Below, piece by piece: positions 1-7,315 of a DNA stretch of 13,731 nucleotides (positions within the stretch are counted from its first letter, which is position 1; each line of letters opens with the position of its first letter). Source of the DNA: JAYGED01 sp046582565 (GTDB lineage: Bacteria; Pseudomonadota; Alphaproteobacteria; JAAXGF01); assembly GCA_046582565.1 (NCBI GenBank), contig JAYGED010000197.1, positions 1 through 13,731 of the forward strand, read 5' to 3'. Made by a program: the position numbers and the translations under genes. The notes under the pieces were generated by a model that saw only the letters and a program-made list of their open reading frames with translations, ran no database searches and was not told where the DNA came from.

Positions 1-193
1 TGAAAGCTTCAATGCTCGTTTCCGGGACGAACTGCTAAATGGTGAAATCTTCTACAGCCTGAAAGAGGCACAAATAATCATCGAGGAATGGAGGAAACAC
101 TACAGCACGAAGAGGCCGCACAGTGCGTTGGGATATCGCCCACCGGCTCCAGAGACCATCGTGCCATTAGACCAAAAGCCGATCATGCACTAA
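1..193 (+). CDS. IS3-family transposase (orfB), C-terminal fragment, 5' part outside the window
   Basis: The open frame begins at base 2 and gives 63 residues starting ESFNARFRDELLNGE and ending at TAA 191-193. The ESFN...RDE segment and the later RPHSALGYRPPAPE are the typical C-terminal end of IS3-family OrfB integrases. The first residue, Glu, is probably the last acid of the DDE catalytic triad, judging from its place in the family ESF(N) motif. Only the last part of the rve/integrase domain is in the window, so activity of the element cannot be judged. A terminal inverted repeat follows within 10 bp of the stop, so this is the right-hand end of the element. The family call is firm; the exact IS group is less so. 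Confidence 0.9.
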   Translation, partial: ESFNARFRDELLNGEIFYSLKEAQIIIEEWRKHYSTKRPHSALGYRPPAPETIVPLDQKPIMH

Positions 194-200
194 CATTCAA

Positions 201-227
201 ACTGGACCTCTCAAGGGGGGCTGACCA
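201..227 (+). mobile_element. Right terminal inverted repeat of the IS3-family element
   Basis: Just after the transposase stop comes a block reading ACTGGACCTCTCAAGG, then GGGGCTGACCA. Read inwards on the other strand it starts TGGTCAGCCCCCC. That has the 5'-TG...CA-3' tips and the G-run usual in several IS3-family subgroups. The coding sense of the neighbouring adhesin stays in repeat-like form up to about base 228, which places the insertion boundary near 227/228. The left end of the element is outside the window, so neither the inverted-repeat pairing nor a target duplication can be checked. Confidence 0.7.
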
Positions 228-1400
228 GGGATGTCGCCACCATCACCATTTGCTTCCGAATCACTGAATATGACGCTGTCGTTGAACAACACAGAGCCGG
301 TCGCCGTAATGGTTACATCGCCAGCGCGTCCAGAACCGAATGTAGTGGAGTTGATGCTTCCATCAGTCTGGATTGTCACGATGGGCGCGGAGATGACGAC
401 GCCACCCGTATCACTAGAGCCGAACGATCTGCTGTTCAGGCTTGCACCGCTTTCAATGGTCGCACTCTCGGTTGCCATGACGATAATTTCGCCGCCTCGA
501 CCCTCTGCAAAACTGTGGGTAACGATAAGTGCCTCGCCTTGAATCGTCACGGTGGGCGCAGAGATGGCTACGCCAGCACCTGCATTGCCAGAGCCGAACG
601 ATCTGCTGAACAGACTTGAACTGCCGTCGATCGTCACACTCTCGGACGCCGTTACGATTACTTCTCCGCCTCGACCCTCTCCATCAGAGCCGGATTCGAT
701 AAGCGCCTCGCCTTGAATTGACACGGTGGGCGCAGAGATCTCGACACTACCCACATCGCCGGATCCGAACGAGTTGCCGAGCAGCCTTGAGCTCCCTTCG
801 ATGGTCACACTCTCGGTCGCTGTGACGAGGATTACGCCGCCTCGACCCTCTGCAAGAGCATTTGAAATAACAAGCGATTCACTTTGAATTGACACGTTGG
901 ACGCAGAGATAACGACGCCACCCGCATCGCCAGAGCTCCTTGAAACACCGTCCAGCCTTGAACCACCTTCGACGGTCACATTCTCGGTCGCCGTTACGAT
1001 AACCTGCCCGCCTCGACCTGCTCCATTAGCAAAGAATTCGAGAAGTGCCACACCTTGGATAGACACATGGGGTGCAGAGACGTTCACGCCACCGGCATCG
1101 CCAGTGCTGAACGATCCGCTGCTCAGTATTGAACTGCCGTCGATCGTCACACTTTCGGACGCTGATACGTTTATTTCTCCGCCTCGACCTTCCCCCACAG
1201 TGCTGGATTGGATAATCGCCTCATTTTGGATCGTCACGTTGGGCGCAGAGATAACCACGCCACTTGCATCGCCAGAACCGAATGCGTTGCTAGTCAGACG
1301 GGAACCGTTTTCGATTGTTACGCTTTCGGCCGCCGAAACGATTATCTTGCCGCTTCGCCCCTCTCCAAACGTGGATACATCGAGAAGAGAGCCGGTTGTT
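228..1400 (-). repeat. 171-bp (57-residue) tandem repeat array inside the adhesin
   Basis: The same CCGCCTCG-type anchor recurs at 492, 666, 837, 1008, 1179 and 1350. Spacings are 174, 171, 171, 171 and 171 bp. Each unit encodes a 57-residue block with the pattern GRGGEIxVxASESVTIxGSS, then SFGSGDAGGVxISAPxVSIQ and GEALIxS. The 174-bp spacing comes from one extra Ala codon (GNAGAGVAIS). Such blocks are expected to form rungs of a right-handed beta-helix, which is family knowledge. About six to seven units remain before the IS junction. Confidence 0.9.
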
Positions 1401-2368
1401 AACAGTACGATGTCGCCGGTTATAGAGATAGCCCCGCCGAGGTTAACACCGTCTTGGGTCGTCGAAATGATCGAATTATCCGCGGTGATGCGGCCACCGA
1501 CAACCACCACGGAACCGCTGATGCCATCACTTGAATCAAAGCCTCGGGCACCAATCAAATCGAATGCGCTCACCGAAATATTGCCAAGCGTCTCGGACGT
1601 GACTTCGACTTGTCCATCTCCGGGGATTACTTCACCCTGAGAGGCAACGCTGATTAGGTTTACCTGCCCACCCGGCGCTTTTAGAGAGCTCGACGGATTG
1701 TTGGACCGAACATTGGCGGTCTTCACTCCAGTGGCACTGCCGATTATTGTCAGGTTGCCACCAATCAACGACAAGCTCTGCTTTTCGCCGACGAGCAATC
1801 TACTGTCGGTGACCGTGATCGAGCCAATGTCCGTCCCGAGAAATCCGAACGCCTCGGGCGCCGCGATGGAGAGTGTATTGCCATCCGGGCTGCTGGCGCT
1901 GAACAACGCGCCGTCCGATAGCCGCATATGATCGGCAGTGCTGGCATGAAAAGAGCCGTCCACATCGAGGGCCGCATTCGCGCCGAACAGGATGCCGCTC
2001 GGGTTGACGAGATAGAAGTCGGCGCCGGCGATGGTCGAGCGCAACAGGCCGTCGATGGTAGAGACCGAGCCGCCGGTGACGCGGCTGACCACGTTGTCGA
2101 TGGCATCGGGGCCCGAGAAGGTGGCGCTCTCGCCGGTGAGAATGTTGAAGTCGCTGAAACTATGGAACAGATTGGGCCCAGGGTGGTGCCCAGCTCCGCC
2201 CCGATGGCGAAGTCAGGGCCGCTCAGCGCGCCGGCCGGACCGACGCTGCCGTCCAGGACTATTTGTGCGTTTGCCTCCGCCCGCAAGACAAGCGCGACAA
2301 GGCAGACCAGCGCTAATAACCTCAACCCCAGCCCCTTCGGAGTTACGCAATTTACCACTTGCCCGTTT

Positions 2369-2396
2369 AGTCTATTTTATTGCCAGAGCTTGTCAA
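2369..2396 (-). promoter_or_regulatory. Predicted sigma70-type promoter for the adhesin gene
   Basis: On the minus strand there is TTGACA (2391-2396), a 16-bp spacer, and TAGACT (2369-2374, four of six consensus positions). The expected transcription start is about 2362. That leaves almost no leader before GTG 2358 but a normal 35-40 nt leader before TTG 2325, which favours the TTG start. Confidence 0.5.
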
Positions 2397-2423
2397 TTTA
2401 ACTCATGAGCTTGTCAATTTAAC
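2386..2423. repeat. 17-bp direct repeat with 21-bp period upstream of the adhesin
   Basis: GAGCTTGTCAATTTAAC occurs exactly at 2386-2402 and again at 2407-2423. The start-to-start distance is 21 bp, two helical turns. Each copy contains a TTGACA on the minus strand, the proximal one being the predicted -35 box. It could be a paired activator/repressor site or a small local duplication. Confidence 0.8.
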
Positions 2424-2669
2424 GGACCTGAAATTATCGGCCTGCCCATCATACGCGACTGGTTCGTGGTTAAACGCCGTGATCTCAGGCAGCTTCCGGC
2501 CGTGCAGGCGGTATGGGATAGTCTCGCCAACTCCGGCGCTGAATATCAGCCCGATCAAATTTTCTATTTTCTAAAGAGCGTCATCAAGGCCGACGGCTAT
2601 GGGGAAGATGCGCCGCAAACGGTCCAGCTCGTCCATAGCCTGGTGGCGGCGCAGGCTTTGCGCGGCGGC
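2424..2669 (+). pseudogene. Probable remnant of a LysR-type regulator (C-terminal end only)
   Basis: The plus-strand frame opened after the TGA at 2406-2408 reads LPIIRDWFVVKRRDLRQLP, then AVQAVWDSLANSGAEY. This resembles the end of the LysR substrate-binding domain, where a G(L/F)PI-R-WFVV strand precedes the last helix with xLxPAAQAFxxFL. No helix-turn-helix or core effector domain lies upstream; the similarity starts right where the 17-bp direct repeat ends. The frame stays open to 2714, but its end overlaps the oxidoreductase gene on the other strand, and I do not recognise the part after about 2560. The nearest start is GTG 2466, which would give only 82 residues. It is most likely a dead stump. 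Confidence 0.5.
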
Positions 2670-4745
2670 CTAATTGGGCGCGGCCTCCGTGTCGGACCAT
2701 CGATCGCGGCGTAGCGCTGCGTCTTCACCGACATCGGTATCCAACTCGCGTGCGTAGCGGTGCCCGGCGAAGACGGCGGCGGCAATAATCGCCGGCGCCT
2801 CGCAATCGCCAATCCGCACGATACTGCGCGGCGCGCCCTCGGCCCCGGCATCCCTGGATTTGCAAAGCGCATGAAAGAGTGAGTCATTGGGCTGGCGCGC
2901 CGTGACCATGACAACCGCGCCGGCATCGATCCGCCGTTCCCGCCCGGTATAGGTACAGATTATCCGGGCCTCGCGGCCATCGAAGGCTTGCAATCCGTGC
3001 GCTGTGACTAAATCCACATCCAGCTCCATGAGCCGCGTTTGAATGCGCGATCTTTCAGCCGTGAACCCCGCCCAGGTGGATATACGGTCCTCAGGCGTCA
3101 CCAGCGTGACGGCAAGGCCCTCTGCGCGCAGGCGCTCAGCAATGACGCTCGCCATGTAGTAGTGATCGTCATCGAAGATGACCGTCGGGCCTTCGGGCAA
3201 GCGGCCGGCCATGATGTCGTCTGGGGTGAAGATCTGTTTAGCCGGCCCAAGATCGTCCATCGGGTTTGTGTGATAGCGCCCGAAACCATCGGCCCGCCAC
3301 GTGGCCCCGGTGGCGATGGCCACGTGATCGGCGCCAACCGCGAGAACATCATCGACGCTGAGTTCGCTCTCGCGGAAAATCTCCACATTACTCATGGTTT
3401 CCAGCTGTTGGACGCGATAGTCGCGCACCCGGGCCCATTCGCTAAGGCCCGGCAAGGCCGCCTCACGGGTGACGCGGCCGCCGAGCTCCCGTGTCGCCTC
3501 GGCGAGCATGACCGGGTAGCCGCGCTGGCCGAGCGCCCGCGCCGCCTCCAGACCCGCCGGCCCGGCGCCGACAATGAGAATTTTCGCATCCGATCCCTTA
3601 GGCTCGATATTTTCCGGATGCCAGCCCCGGCGCCATTCCTCGCCCAAGGCCGGGTTCTGGGTGCAGCGGCTGGGCACAGATTTGCCATCGCCCACATAAC
3701 AGATATTGCAGCCGATGCATTCGCGTATCTCTTCGGGCCGCCCCTCTTCGATCTTTCGCGGCAGGAACGGATCGGCAATCGAGGGCCGCGCCGCGCCGAT
3801 GAAATCGACGATACCGCGCTTCACCTGGCTGACCATGGTATCGGGCGAGGTGAAGCGGCCGACGGTCACCACCGGCTTCGTGGTCACGGATTTGACGAAC
3901 GACATATAGGGCTCAAGCGAGGCTTCCTTGACGAACCGTGAGACGCCCATCTCATAGGAATAGTCCGAGATGTTGATATCCCAGAGATCGGGCAGTTCGG
4001 CCAGCATCTCCAGCATGTCGCGCCGCTCGCCCTGCACCGGCACACCATCCTTGCCGATTTTCTCATCGGCGGAAAACCGCACCGCCACGGCGCAGCTCTC
4101 TCCCACGGCGTCCTTGGTTTCTTCGATTAGTTCGCGAATCAGGCGCACACGGTTTTCCAGGGACCCGCCATACTCGTCGGTTCGCTGGTTTTGCTGTGGC
4201 GACAGAAAAGTCGACAGAAGATAGCCATGGGTTGCATAGACATAAACAATATCGAAGCCGGCTGCCCTGGCCCGCAGGGCGGCCTTTTTGTGCCATCGCC
4301 TGAGGTCGCGGATGTCGGACTTATCCATGGCCCTTGTCTGGTACGGATTGCCTGCATAGTTCGGTCGGCTGTCGATCGCCATGGCGGTCTCGCGGCTATC
4401 GAGATTGGCCGTCGATGAGCCGCCATACCAAAGCTCGGCGCCGGCCAGGGAGCCGTGTTTGTGAACCTGCTCGGTCATCAAGGCGTTGGCCTTGATGTCG
4501 CCGTCATCCCACAGGGTCGCGGAAGGATGCGGCAGGTCTTCCGATGAGGGATGGATCGAGCAATATTCGGTGCAGACGACGCCCCATCCGCCTTCCGCCT
4601 TGATGCCTCGGAACGCCGCCAGCATACGGGGCCTGAGCCAGCCCAGGCCCGAGCAATGCGGCACCTGGTAAAACCGGTTTCTGGCCGTTACAGGTCCGAT
4701 CTTCACAGGCTCGAACAGAATGTCGTAACGGGGATCTCGTGGCAT
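2670..4745 (-). CDS. Trimethylamine-dehydrogenase-like FMN/4Fe-4S/FAD-fold oxidoreductase (amine demethylase), paralogue 1
   Basis: This 691-residue protein has the full trimethylamine dehydrogenase (TMADH) layout. An old-yellow-enzyme-type TIM barrel (about 1-335) is followed by a 4Fe-4S cysteine cluster and a dinucleotide-binding region. RFYQVPHC places Cys31 at TMADH Cys30, the residue that binds FMN covalently. Cys343, 346, 349 and 361 (CIGCNIC...RCTQN) match the cluster ligands. Tyr170 and His173 match the Tyr169/His172 active-site pair, with Glu265 where TMADH has Asp267. GAGPAG at 393-398 is the ADP/FAD-type fold. Of the aromatic bowl, Tyr61 is kept, but Trp264 appears as Tyr262 and Trp355 as Asp353, so trimethylamine itself need not be the substrate. 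Dimethylglycine- and N-methylproline-type demethylases belong to the same family. It is the last gene of the operon, 9 nt after the TetR gene, with only a weak AGAGAA ribosome site. No electron-transfer flavoprotein is encoded nearby. Confidence 0.9.
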   Translation of the reverse strand: MPRDPRYDILFEPVKIGPVTARNRFYQVPHCSGLGWLRPRMLAAFRGIKAEGGWGVVCTEYCSIHPSSEDLPHPSATLWDDGDIKANALMTEQVHKHGSLAGAELWYGGSSTANLDSRETAMAIDSRPNYAGNPYQTRAMDKSDIRDLRRWHKKAALRARAAGFDIVYVYATHGYLLSTFLSPQQNQRTDEYGGSLENRVRLIRELIEETKDAVGESCAVAVRFSADEKIGKDGVPVQGERRDMLEMLAELPDLWDINISDYSYEMGVSRFVKEASLEPYMSFVKSVTTKPVVTVGRFTSPDTMVSQVKRGIVDFIGAARPSIADPFLPRKIEEGRPEEIRECIGCNICYVGDGKSVPSRCTQNPALGEEWRRGWHPENIEPKGSDAKILIVGAGPAGLEAARALGQRGYPVMLAEATRELGGRVTREAALPGLSEWARVRDYRVQQLETMSNVEIFRESELSVDDVLAVGADHVAIATGATWRADGFGRYHTNPMDDLGPAKQIFTPDDIMAGRLPEGPTVIFDDDHYYMASVIAERLRAEGLAVTLVTPEDRISTWAGFTAERSRIQTRLMELDVDLVTAHGLQAFDGREARIICTYTGRERRIDAGAVVMVTARQPNDSLFHALCKSRDAGAEGAPRSIVRIGDCEAPAIIAAAVFAGHRYARELDTDVGEDAALRRDRWSDTEAAPN

Positions 4746-4754
4746 TGAAATTCT

Positions 4755-5405
4755 CTAGCCTGACAGGTTTGAACAATGCTTTGGAAACACACGGGCGAGG
4801 AACGTAAAACAATCGTTGAGCGCCGCCTTCCGCGGGGATTTGACTGGATAGAGCAGCAGGCAAAGCCATAATCCATCGACCAACGCCTCAAGGCTTCTGG
4901 CCGTCGAGGCCACGTCGATGTTCTCATACCCCCCGTCTTCGACGATCAGGCCGCACAGCCGCTCAATCTCGCTTGTGCGCTGTTGATCGTAGTGGTCATG
5001 AATCTCGAGATAGGCCGGGCGATATTTCGCCTGGCCCCAGAATGCAAACCACACGGCTAGTTTTTTCGGCGAGGAGATGGTGCGTTCAAAATCGACTTTG
5101 ATAATCGCTGCGAGCTGCTTGCTCGGATCGGGACCGGCCGCCTTCATCGCCCCGTGCCAGTGGTCGTAATGTTCCTGCGCCAAGAACCCGAGGGTTTCAA
5201 CAAACAGCGTTTCCTTGTTGTTGAAATGGAAATTGACAATTCCGTGTGACAGCTTGGCGCCCTTAGTCACCATCGCCAGGGTGGTGGCCGAGAATCCACG
5301 TTCGGCGATCGAGTCGATTGTGGCCTCGATCAGCTGCCGTTGGCGCACCTCGCGCGATGCGGTTCGACTCGGACTGGCGCCATTGATTGTTTCGGCCTGT
5401 GCCAC
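4755..5405 (-). CDS. TetR-family regulator, BetI-like
   Basis: The protein is 216 residues from GTG 5405. The frame is open further upstream, but that part lies inside the permease gene. GTG 5405 begins 2 nt after the permease stop and has GGAG 12 nt upstream, which points to translational coupling. The N-terminal helix-turn-helix spans about residues 18-64 (RQRQLIEATIDSIAERGF, then GIVNFHFNNKETL). The C-terminal half follows the BetI pattern: KxDFERTISSPKKLAVWFAFWG, YRPAYLEIHDHYDQQR, and LEALVDGLWLCLLL near the end. BetI proteins repress choline/betaine genes and are relieved by quaternary amines; that is family knowledge. Here it lies between the transporter and the demethylase genes, so it probably controls this operon, plausibly through the palindrome in the 8441-8598 region. 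The actual ligand is unknown. Confidence 0.88.
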   Translation of the reverse strand: MAQAETINGASPSRTASREVRQRQLIEATIDSIAERGFSATTLAMVTKGAKLSHGIVNFHFNNKETLFVETLGFLAQEHYDHWHGAMKAAGPDPSKQLAAIIKVDFERTISSPKKLAVWFAFWGQAKYRPAYLEIHDHYDQQRTSEIERLCGLIVEDGGYENIDVASTARSLEALVDGLWLCLLLYPVKSPRKAALNDCFTFLARVFPKHCSNLSG

Positions 5406-5407
5406 GT

Positions 5408-6226
5408 CTACGCGCCGCTCCGGTTTTTCGACTGAATGCCTCGGTTGCGGATCCACTGCGAGAAGAATACGACCAAGAAGGAAACCACGAGGATGACCGA
5501 TCCGAGCGCCAGAACACCCGGTAGTTTGGCGGGAAAGCGCAACTGCCCCCACATGAACAGGGGTAGCGTGGGATCGGTTCCGGACAAGAAGAACGCCATG
5601 ATGAATTCGTCAAACGATATGGTGAAACAGAGCAGCAGGCTGGCGATGATGCCCGGAAACACAATGGGAAAAGTCACGCGCCAGAACGTCCACCACATGT
5701 TTTCGCCAAGATCCGCCGATGCTTCCTCGATAGATTTGTCGAAACCCTCGAAGCGCGGGATCAGAGTCGCCATGGCAAACGGGACGCAGATAAGGATATG
5801 GCCAAGGGTGATCGTATAGAGGGACAGTCTAATCCCCAATCTGCTCATCAAAATCAACAACGCGACGCCGAAAATAACTCCGGGGATCACCAGCGGCAGC
5901 ATAATGAAGGTGACTAAGGGCGCCCGTCCCGGCATTCGGTAGCGTGTCACCGCCTTGGCGGCGAAGATCCCTAGGAAAGTGGCGAGCACCGACGTGGCCA
6001 CACCGACCCTGAAGCTATTCATCAATGCCGCGAACATCGGTTCATTGGCGAACATTTGCGCGTACCACTTCAGCGTAAAATCTTTCAGTGGAAAAGCGAT
6101 ATAGATGGAGTCGTTTAAGGAGAACAGCGGCAGGAACAGCACGGGAATATACAGAAACGCCAAGTATAGGAGCGCGTAAAAACGCAAGGGTCGGTTGGGC
6201 CGTTGGATATAGGAAACCTCGTTCAT
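5408..6226 (-). CDS. ABC transporter permease, PotC-like (polyamine/amine-type importer)
   Basis: This is a 272-residue inner-membrane protein with about six hydrophobic segments, starting with FYALLYLAFLYIPVLFLPLF and ending with VILVVSFLVVFFSQ. The coupling loop reads EASADLGENMWWTFWRVTFP, the EAA motif that contacts the ATPase. The segment after it (GIIASLLLCFTISFDEFIMAFFL) and the LPLFMWGQLR stretch match PotC/spermidine-putrescine permeases. Its ATG overlaps the stop of the upstream permease (ATGA, 6223-6226), and GGAG lies 8 nt upstream. It should form a heterodimer with the PotB-like protein. The substrate class is broad: related systems carry polyamines, betaines and other cationic or small organic compounds. 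Confidence 0.93.
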   Translation of the reverse strand: MNEVSYIQRPNRPLRFYALLYLAFLYIPVLFLPLFSLNDSIYIAFPLKDFTLKWYAQMFANEPMFAALMNSFRVGVATSVLATFLGIFAAKAVTRYRMPGRAPLVTFIMLPLVIPGVIFGVALLILMSRLGIRLSLYTITLGHILICVPFAMATLIPRFEGFDKSIEEASADLGENMWWTFWRVTFPIVFPGIIASLLLCFTISFDEFIMAFFLSGTDPTLPLFMWGQLRFPAKLPGVLALGSVILVVSFLVVFFSQWIRNRGIQSKNRSGA

Positions 6227-7155
6227 TCAATGTGCTCCTTCGCCTTGCGCGTCACCAACATGAACGTCAGAGCACAGACCGCAACTGTAATCATCATGGC
6301 GATGGCGAGCGCCGCACCCATGGGCCAGTTGTTCACCTTGCCGAACTGCGCCTGGATCAAGTTGCCGATCATGACCCCGTCCGGCCCGCCGAGCAGCGCC
6401 GGGGTGATGTAATCACCGACCGTGGGAATGAACATTATCAGCGTCGCCGCGATGATGCCGGGCAGCGAGAGCGGCAGGGTCACCCGCAGGAAGCGCGCCA
6501 CCGGACCATCCCCCAGATCCGTCGCCGCCTCCAGAAGGGTGCGGTCGATTTTTTCCAGGGATACGTACATGGGCAGGATGGCAAACGCCGCCCAGGCGTG
6601 GGCCAGCGTGATCATCACTGCGGACTGGCTGTAGAGCAGGAATTCCAGGGGTTGATCGATCAAGCCAAGACCCTTGAGGCCCGAGTTGATGACGCCGTTA
6701 TAGCCGAGAATGATTTTCCATGCGAAAACCCGCAGCAGATAGCTGGTCCAGAACGGCAACGTAATCAAAATGATCCAGATCATCTTGTGCTGGTGGACGT
6801 GAAAGGCGACGTAGTAGGCCATGGGATAGGAGAGCAACACGGTGGCGATGGTGCAGGTGCCCGAGATTGCGAGCGAACGCAGCAGCAGGGCCTCGTAGAT
6901 GGGCTGCTCGAACGCTGTGCTGTAGTTGGCAAGCGTAAGTGTCATATCGAAATCGAACCCTTGCTGGGTCCAGAAGCTCATGGCGATCAAAATGGCGAAA
7001 GGAATACAGATGCCAAACGCCATGATCAGAAGCGTCGGTGTCAACAAGGTATAGCCGCGCAATGGCTCGCTGCGCAAAAACAAGGCGCCCAGCCCACCAC
7101 GCATGCGTCCCCGATGCATAGGAACGCTTGCCACCGCTGCGATAGCCTTACTCAA
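6223..7155 (-). CDS. ABC transporter permease, PotB-like
   Basis: The protein is 310 residues from TTG 7155. That start is chosen because GGGAG lies 7 nt upstream; TTG 7161 is too close to that site, and ATG 7119 has no clear ribosome site. The first membrane span is YTLLTPTLLIMAFGICIPFA. A typical PotB periplasmic loop follows (SFWTQQGFDFDMTLTLANY), and later EAATDLGDGPVARFLRVTLP is the EAA loop. The DYITPALLGGPDGVMIGNLI stretch is highly characteristic of PotB-type permeases. It overlaps the PotC-like gene by 4 bp and lies downstream of the binding-protein gene, separated by a hairpin and a small repeat cluster. No ATPase gene is present between these genes. Confidence 0.92.
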   Translation of the reverse strand: MSKAIAAVASVPMHRGRMRGGLGALFLRSEPLRGYTLLTPTLLIMAFGICIPFAILIAMSFWTQQGFDFDMTLTLANYSTAFEQPIYEALLLRSLAISGTCTIATVLLSYPMAYYVAFHVHQHKMIWIILITLPFWTSYLLRVFAWKIILGYNGVINSGLKGLGLIDQPLEFLLYSQSAVMITLAHAWAAFAILPMYVSLEKIDRTLLEAATDLGDGPVARFLRVTLPLSLPGIIAATLIMFIPTVGDYITPALLGGPDGVMIGNLIQAQFGKVNNWPMGAALAIAMMITVAVCALTFMLVTRKAKEHIE

Positions 7156-7172
7156 CTGCAATCTCCCGCGAT

Positions 7173-7223
7173 CATGTTGCCGTCACTGGCATATTGTCGT
7201 CATTGGCATGTTGTCGTCATGGG
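7173..7223. repeat. Three tandem 17-bp repeats upstream of the PotB-like gene
   Basis: Units are CATGTTGCCGTCACTGG (7173-7189), CATATTGTCGTCATTGG (7190-7206) and CATGTTGTCGTCATGGG (7207-7223). Adjacent units differ at two to three positions. They lie in the intra-operon leader just before the permease ribosome site. Function is unknown; they may have arisen by slippage. Confidence 0.85.
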
Positions 7224-7263
7224 GCGCAAGCATTGAGGGTGAGCCCGCACAAATCAAGCGAAA

Positions 7264-7296
7264 GACGGCCGCGGAACAGGAAGCGCCGCGGCCGTC
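7264..7296 (-). terminator. Strong GC hairpin after the binding-protein gene (attenuator or mRNA-stability element)
   Basis: GACGGCCGCGG (7264-7274) and CCGCGGCCGTC (7286-7296) are a perfect 11-bp inverted repeat around an 11-nt loop. On the minus transcript the hairpin starts 20 nt after the binding-protein stop and is followed by UUUCGCUUG, a poor U-tract. Such hairpins after binding-protein genes often cut read-through and protect the upstream mRNA, giving more binding protein than permease. That role here is inferred. Confidence 0.8.
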
Positions 7297-7315
7297 CAGT
7301 CGCAGGCTGCTGAGA

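Larger units (their letters stand above)
197..2358 (-). pseudogene. Filamentous-haemagglutinin-type TPS adhesin, frameshifted and cut short by an IS element
   Basis: This would be an exported two-partner-secretion adhesin. The N-terminal part has a signal peptide (basic start, LRLLALVCLVALVLRAEANA) followed by QIVLDGS and DFAIGAELGTTLGP, typical of the haemagglutination-activity domain. The rest of that domain (SRVTGGSVSTIDGLL, DFYLVNPSGILFGANAAL) continues in a different frame. Adding one base in the GGGCCC stretch at 2174-2179 restores a continuous domain reading GPNLFHSFSDFNILTGESATF, so a single-base deletion is the likely lesion. The second frame runs from about 2178 to 197. Its last 11 residues and its stop lie in the IS terminal repeat, so the native C-terminus is lost. 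The central part is a 57-residue repeat array. The start could be GTG 2358 or TTG 2325; the latter has AAGGGG six bases upstream and gives a compact signal peptide. No TpsB partner is in the window. Confidence 0.85.

Noticed and set aside
228..1400. CRISPR-like array
   Set aside because: The 171-bp units are coding, in frame, without unique spacers.
897..1640. Plus-strand 247-residue Pro/Thr/Ser-rich frame
   Set aside because: It is the antisense image of the adhesin repeats; its repetitive look comes from the 171-bp units.
2174..2179. Phase-variable homopolymer switch in the adhesin
   Set aside because: The tract is only GGGCCC, too short for efficient slippage. A fixed mutation or a sequencing error is more likely.
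5406..5552. N-terminal extension of the TetR gene
   Set aside because: The extra 49 residues are inside the permease coding region, look unlike any TetR leader, and a coupled GTG with a ribosome site exists at 5405.
6088..7236. A 382-residue open frame on the plus strand
   Set aside because: It lies antisense to two clear permease genes, is extremely rich in His, Gln, Arg and Gly, and shows no family motif. It is a shadow of GC-rich coding DNA.
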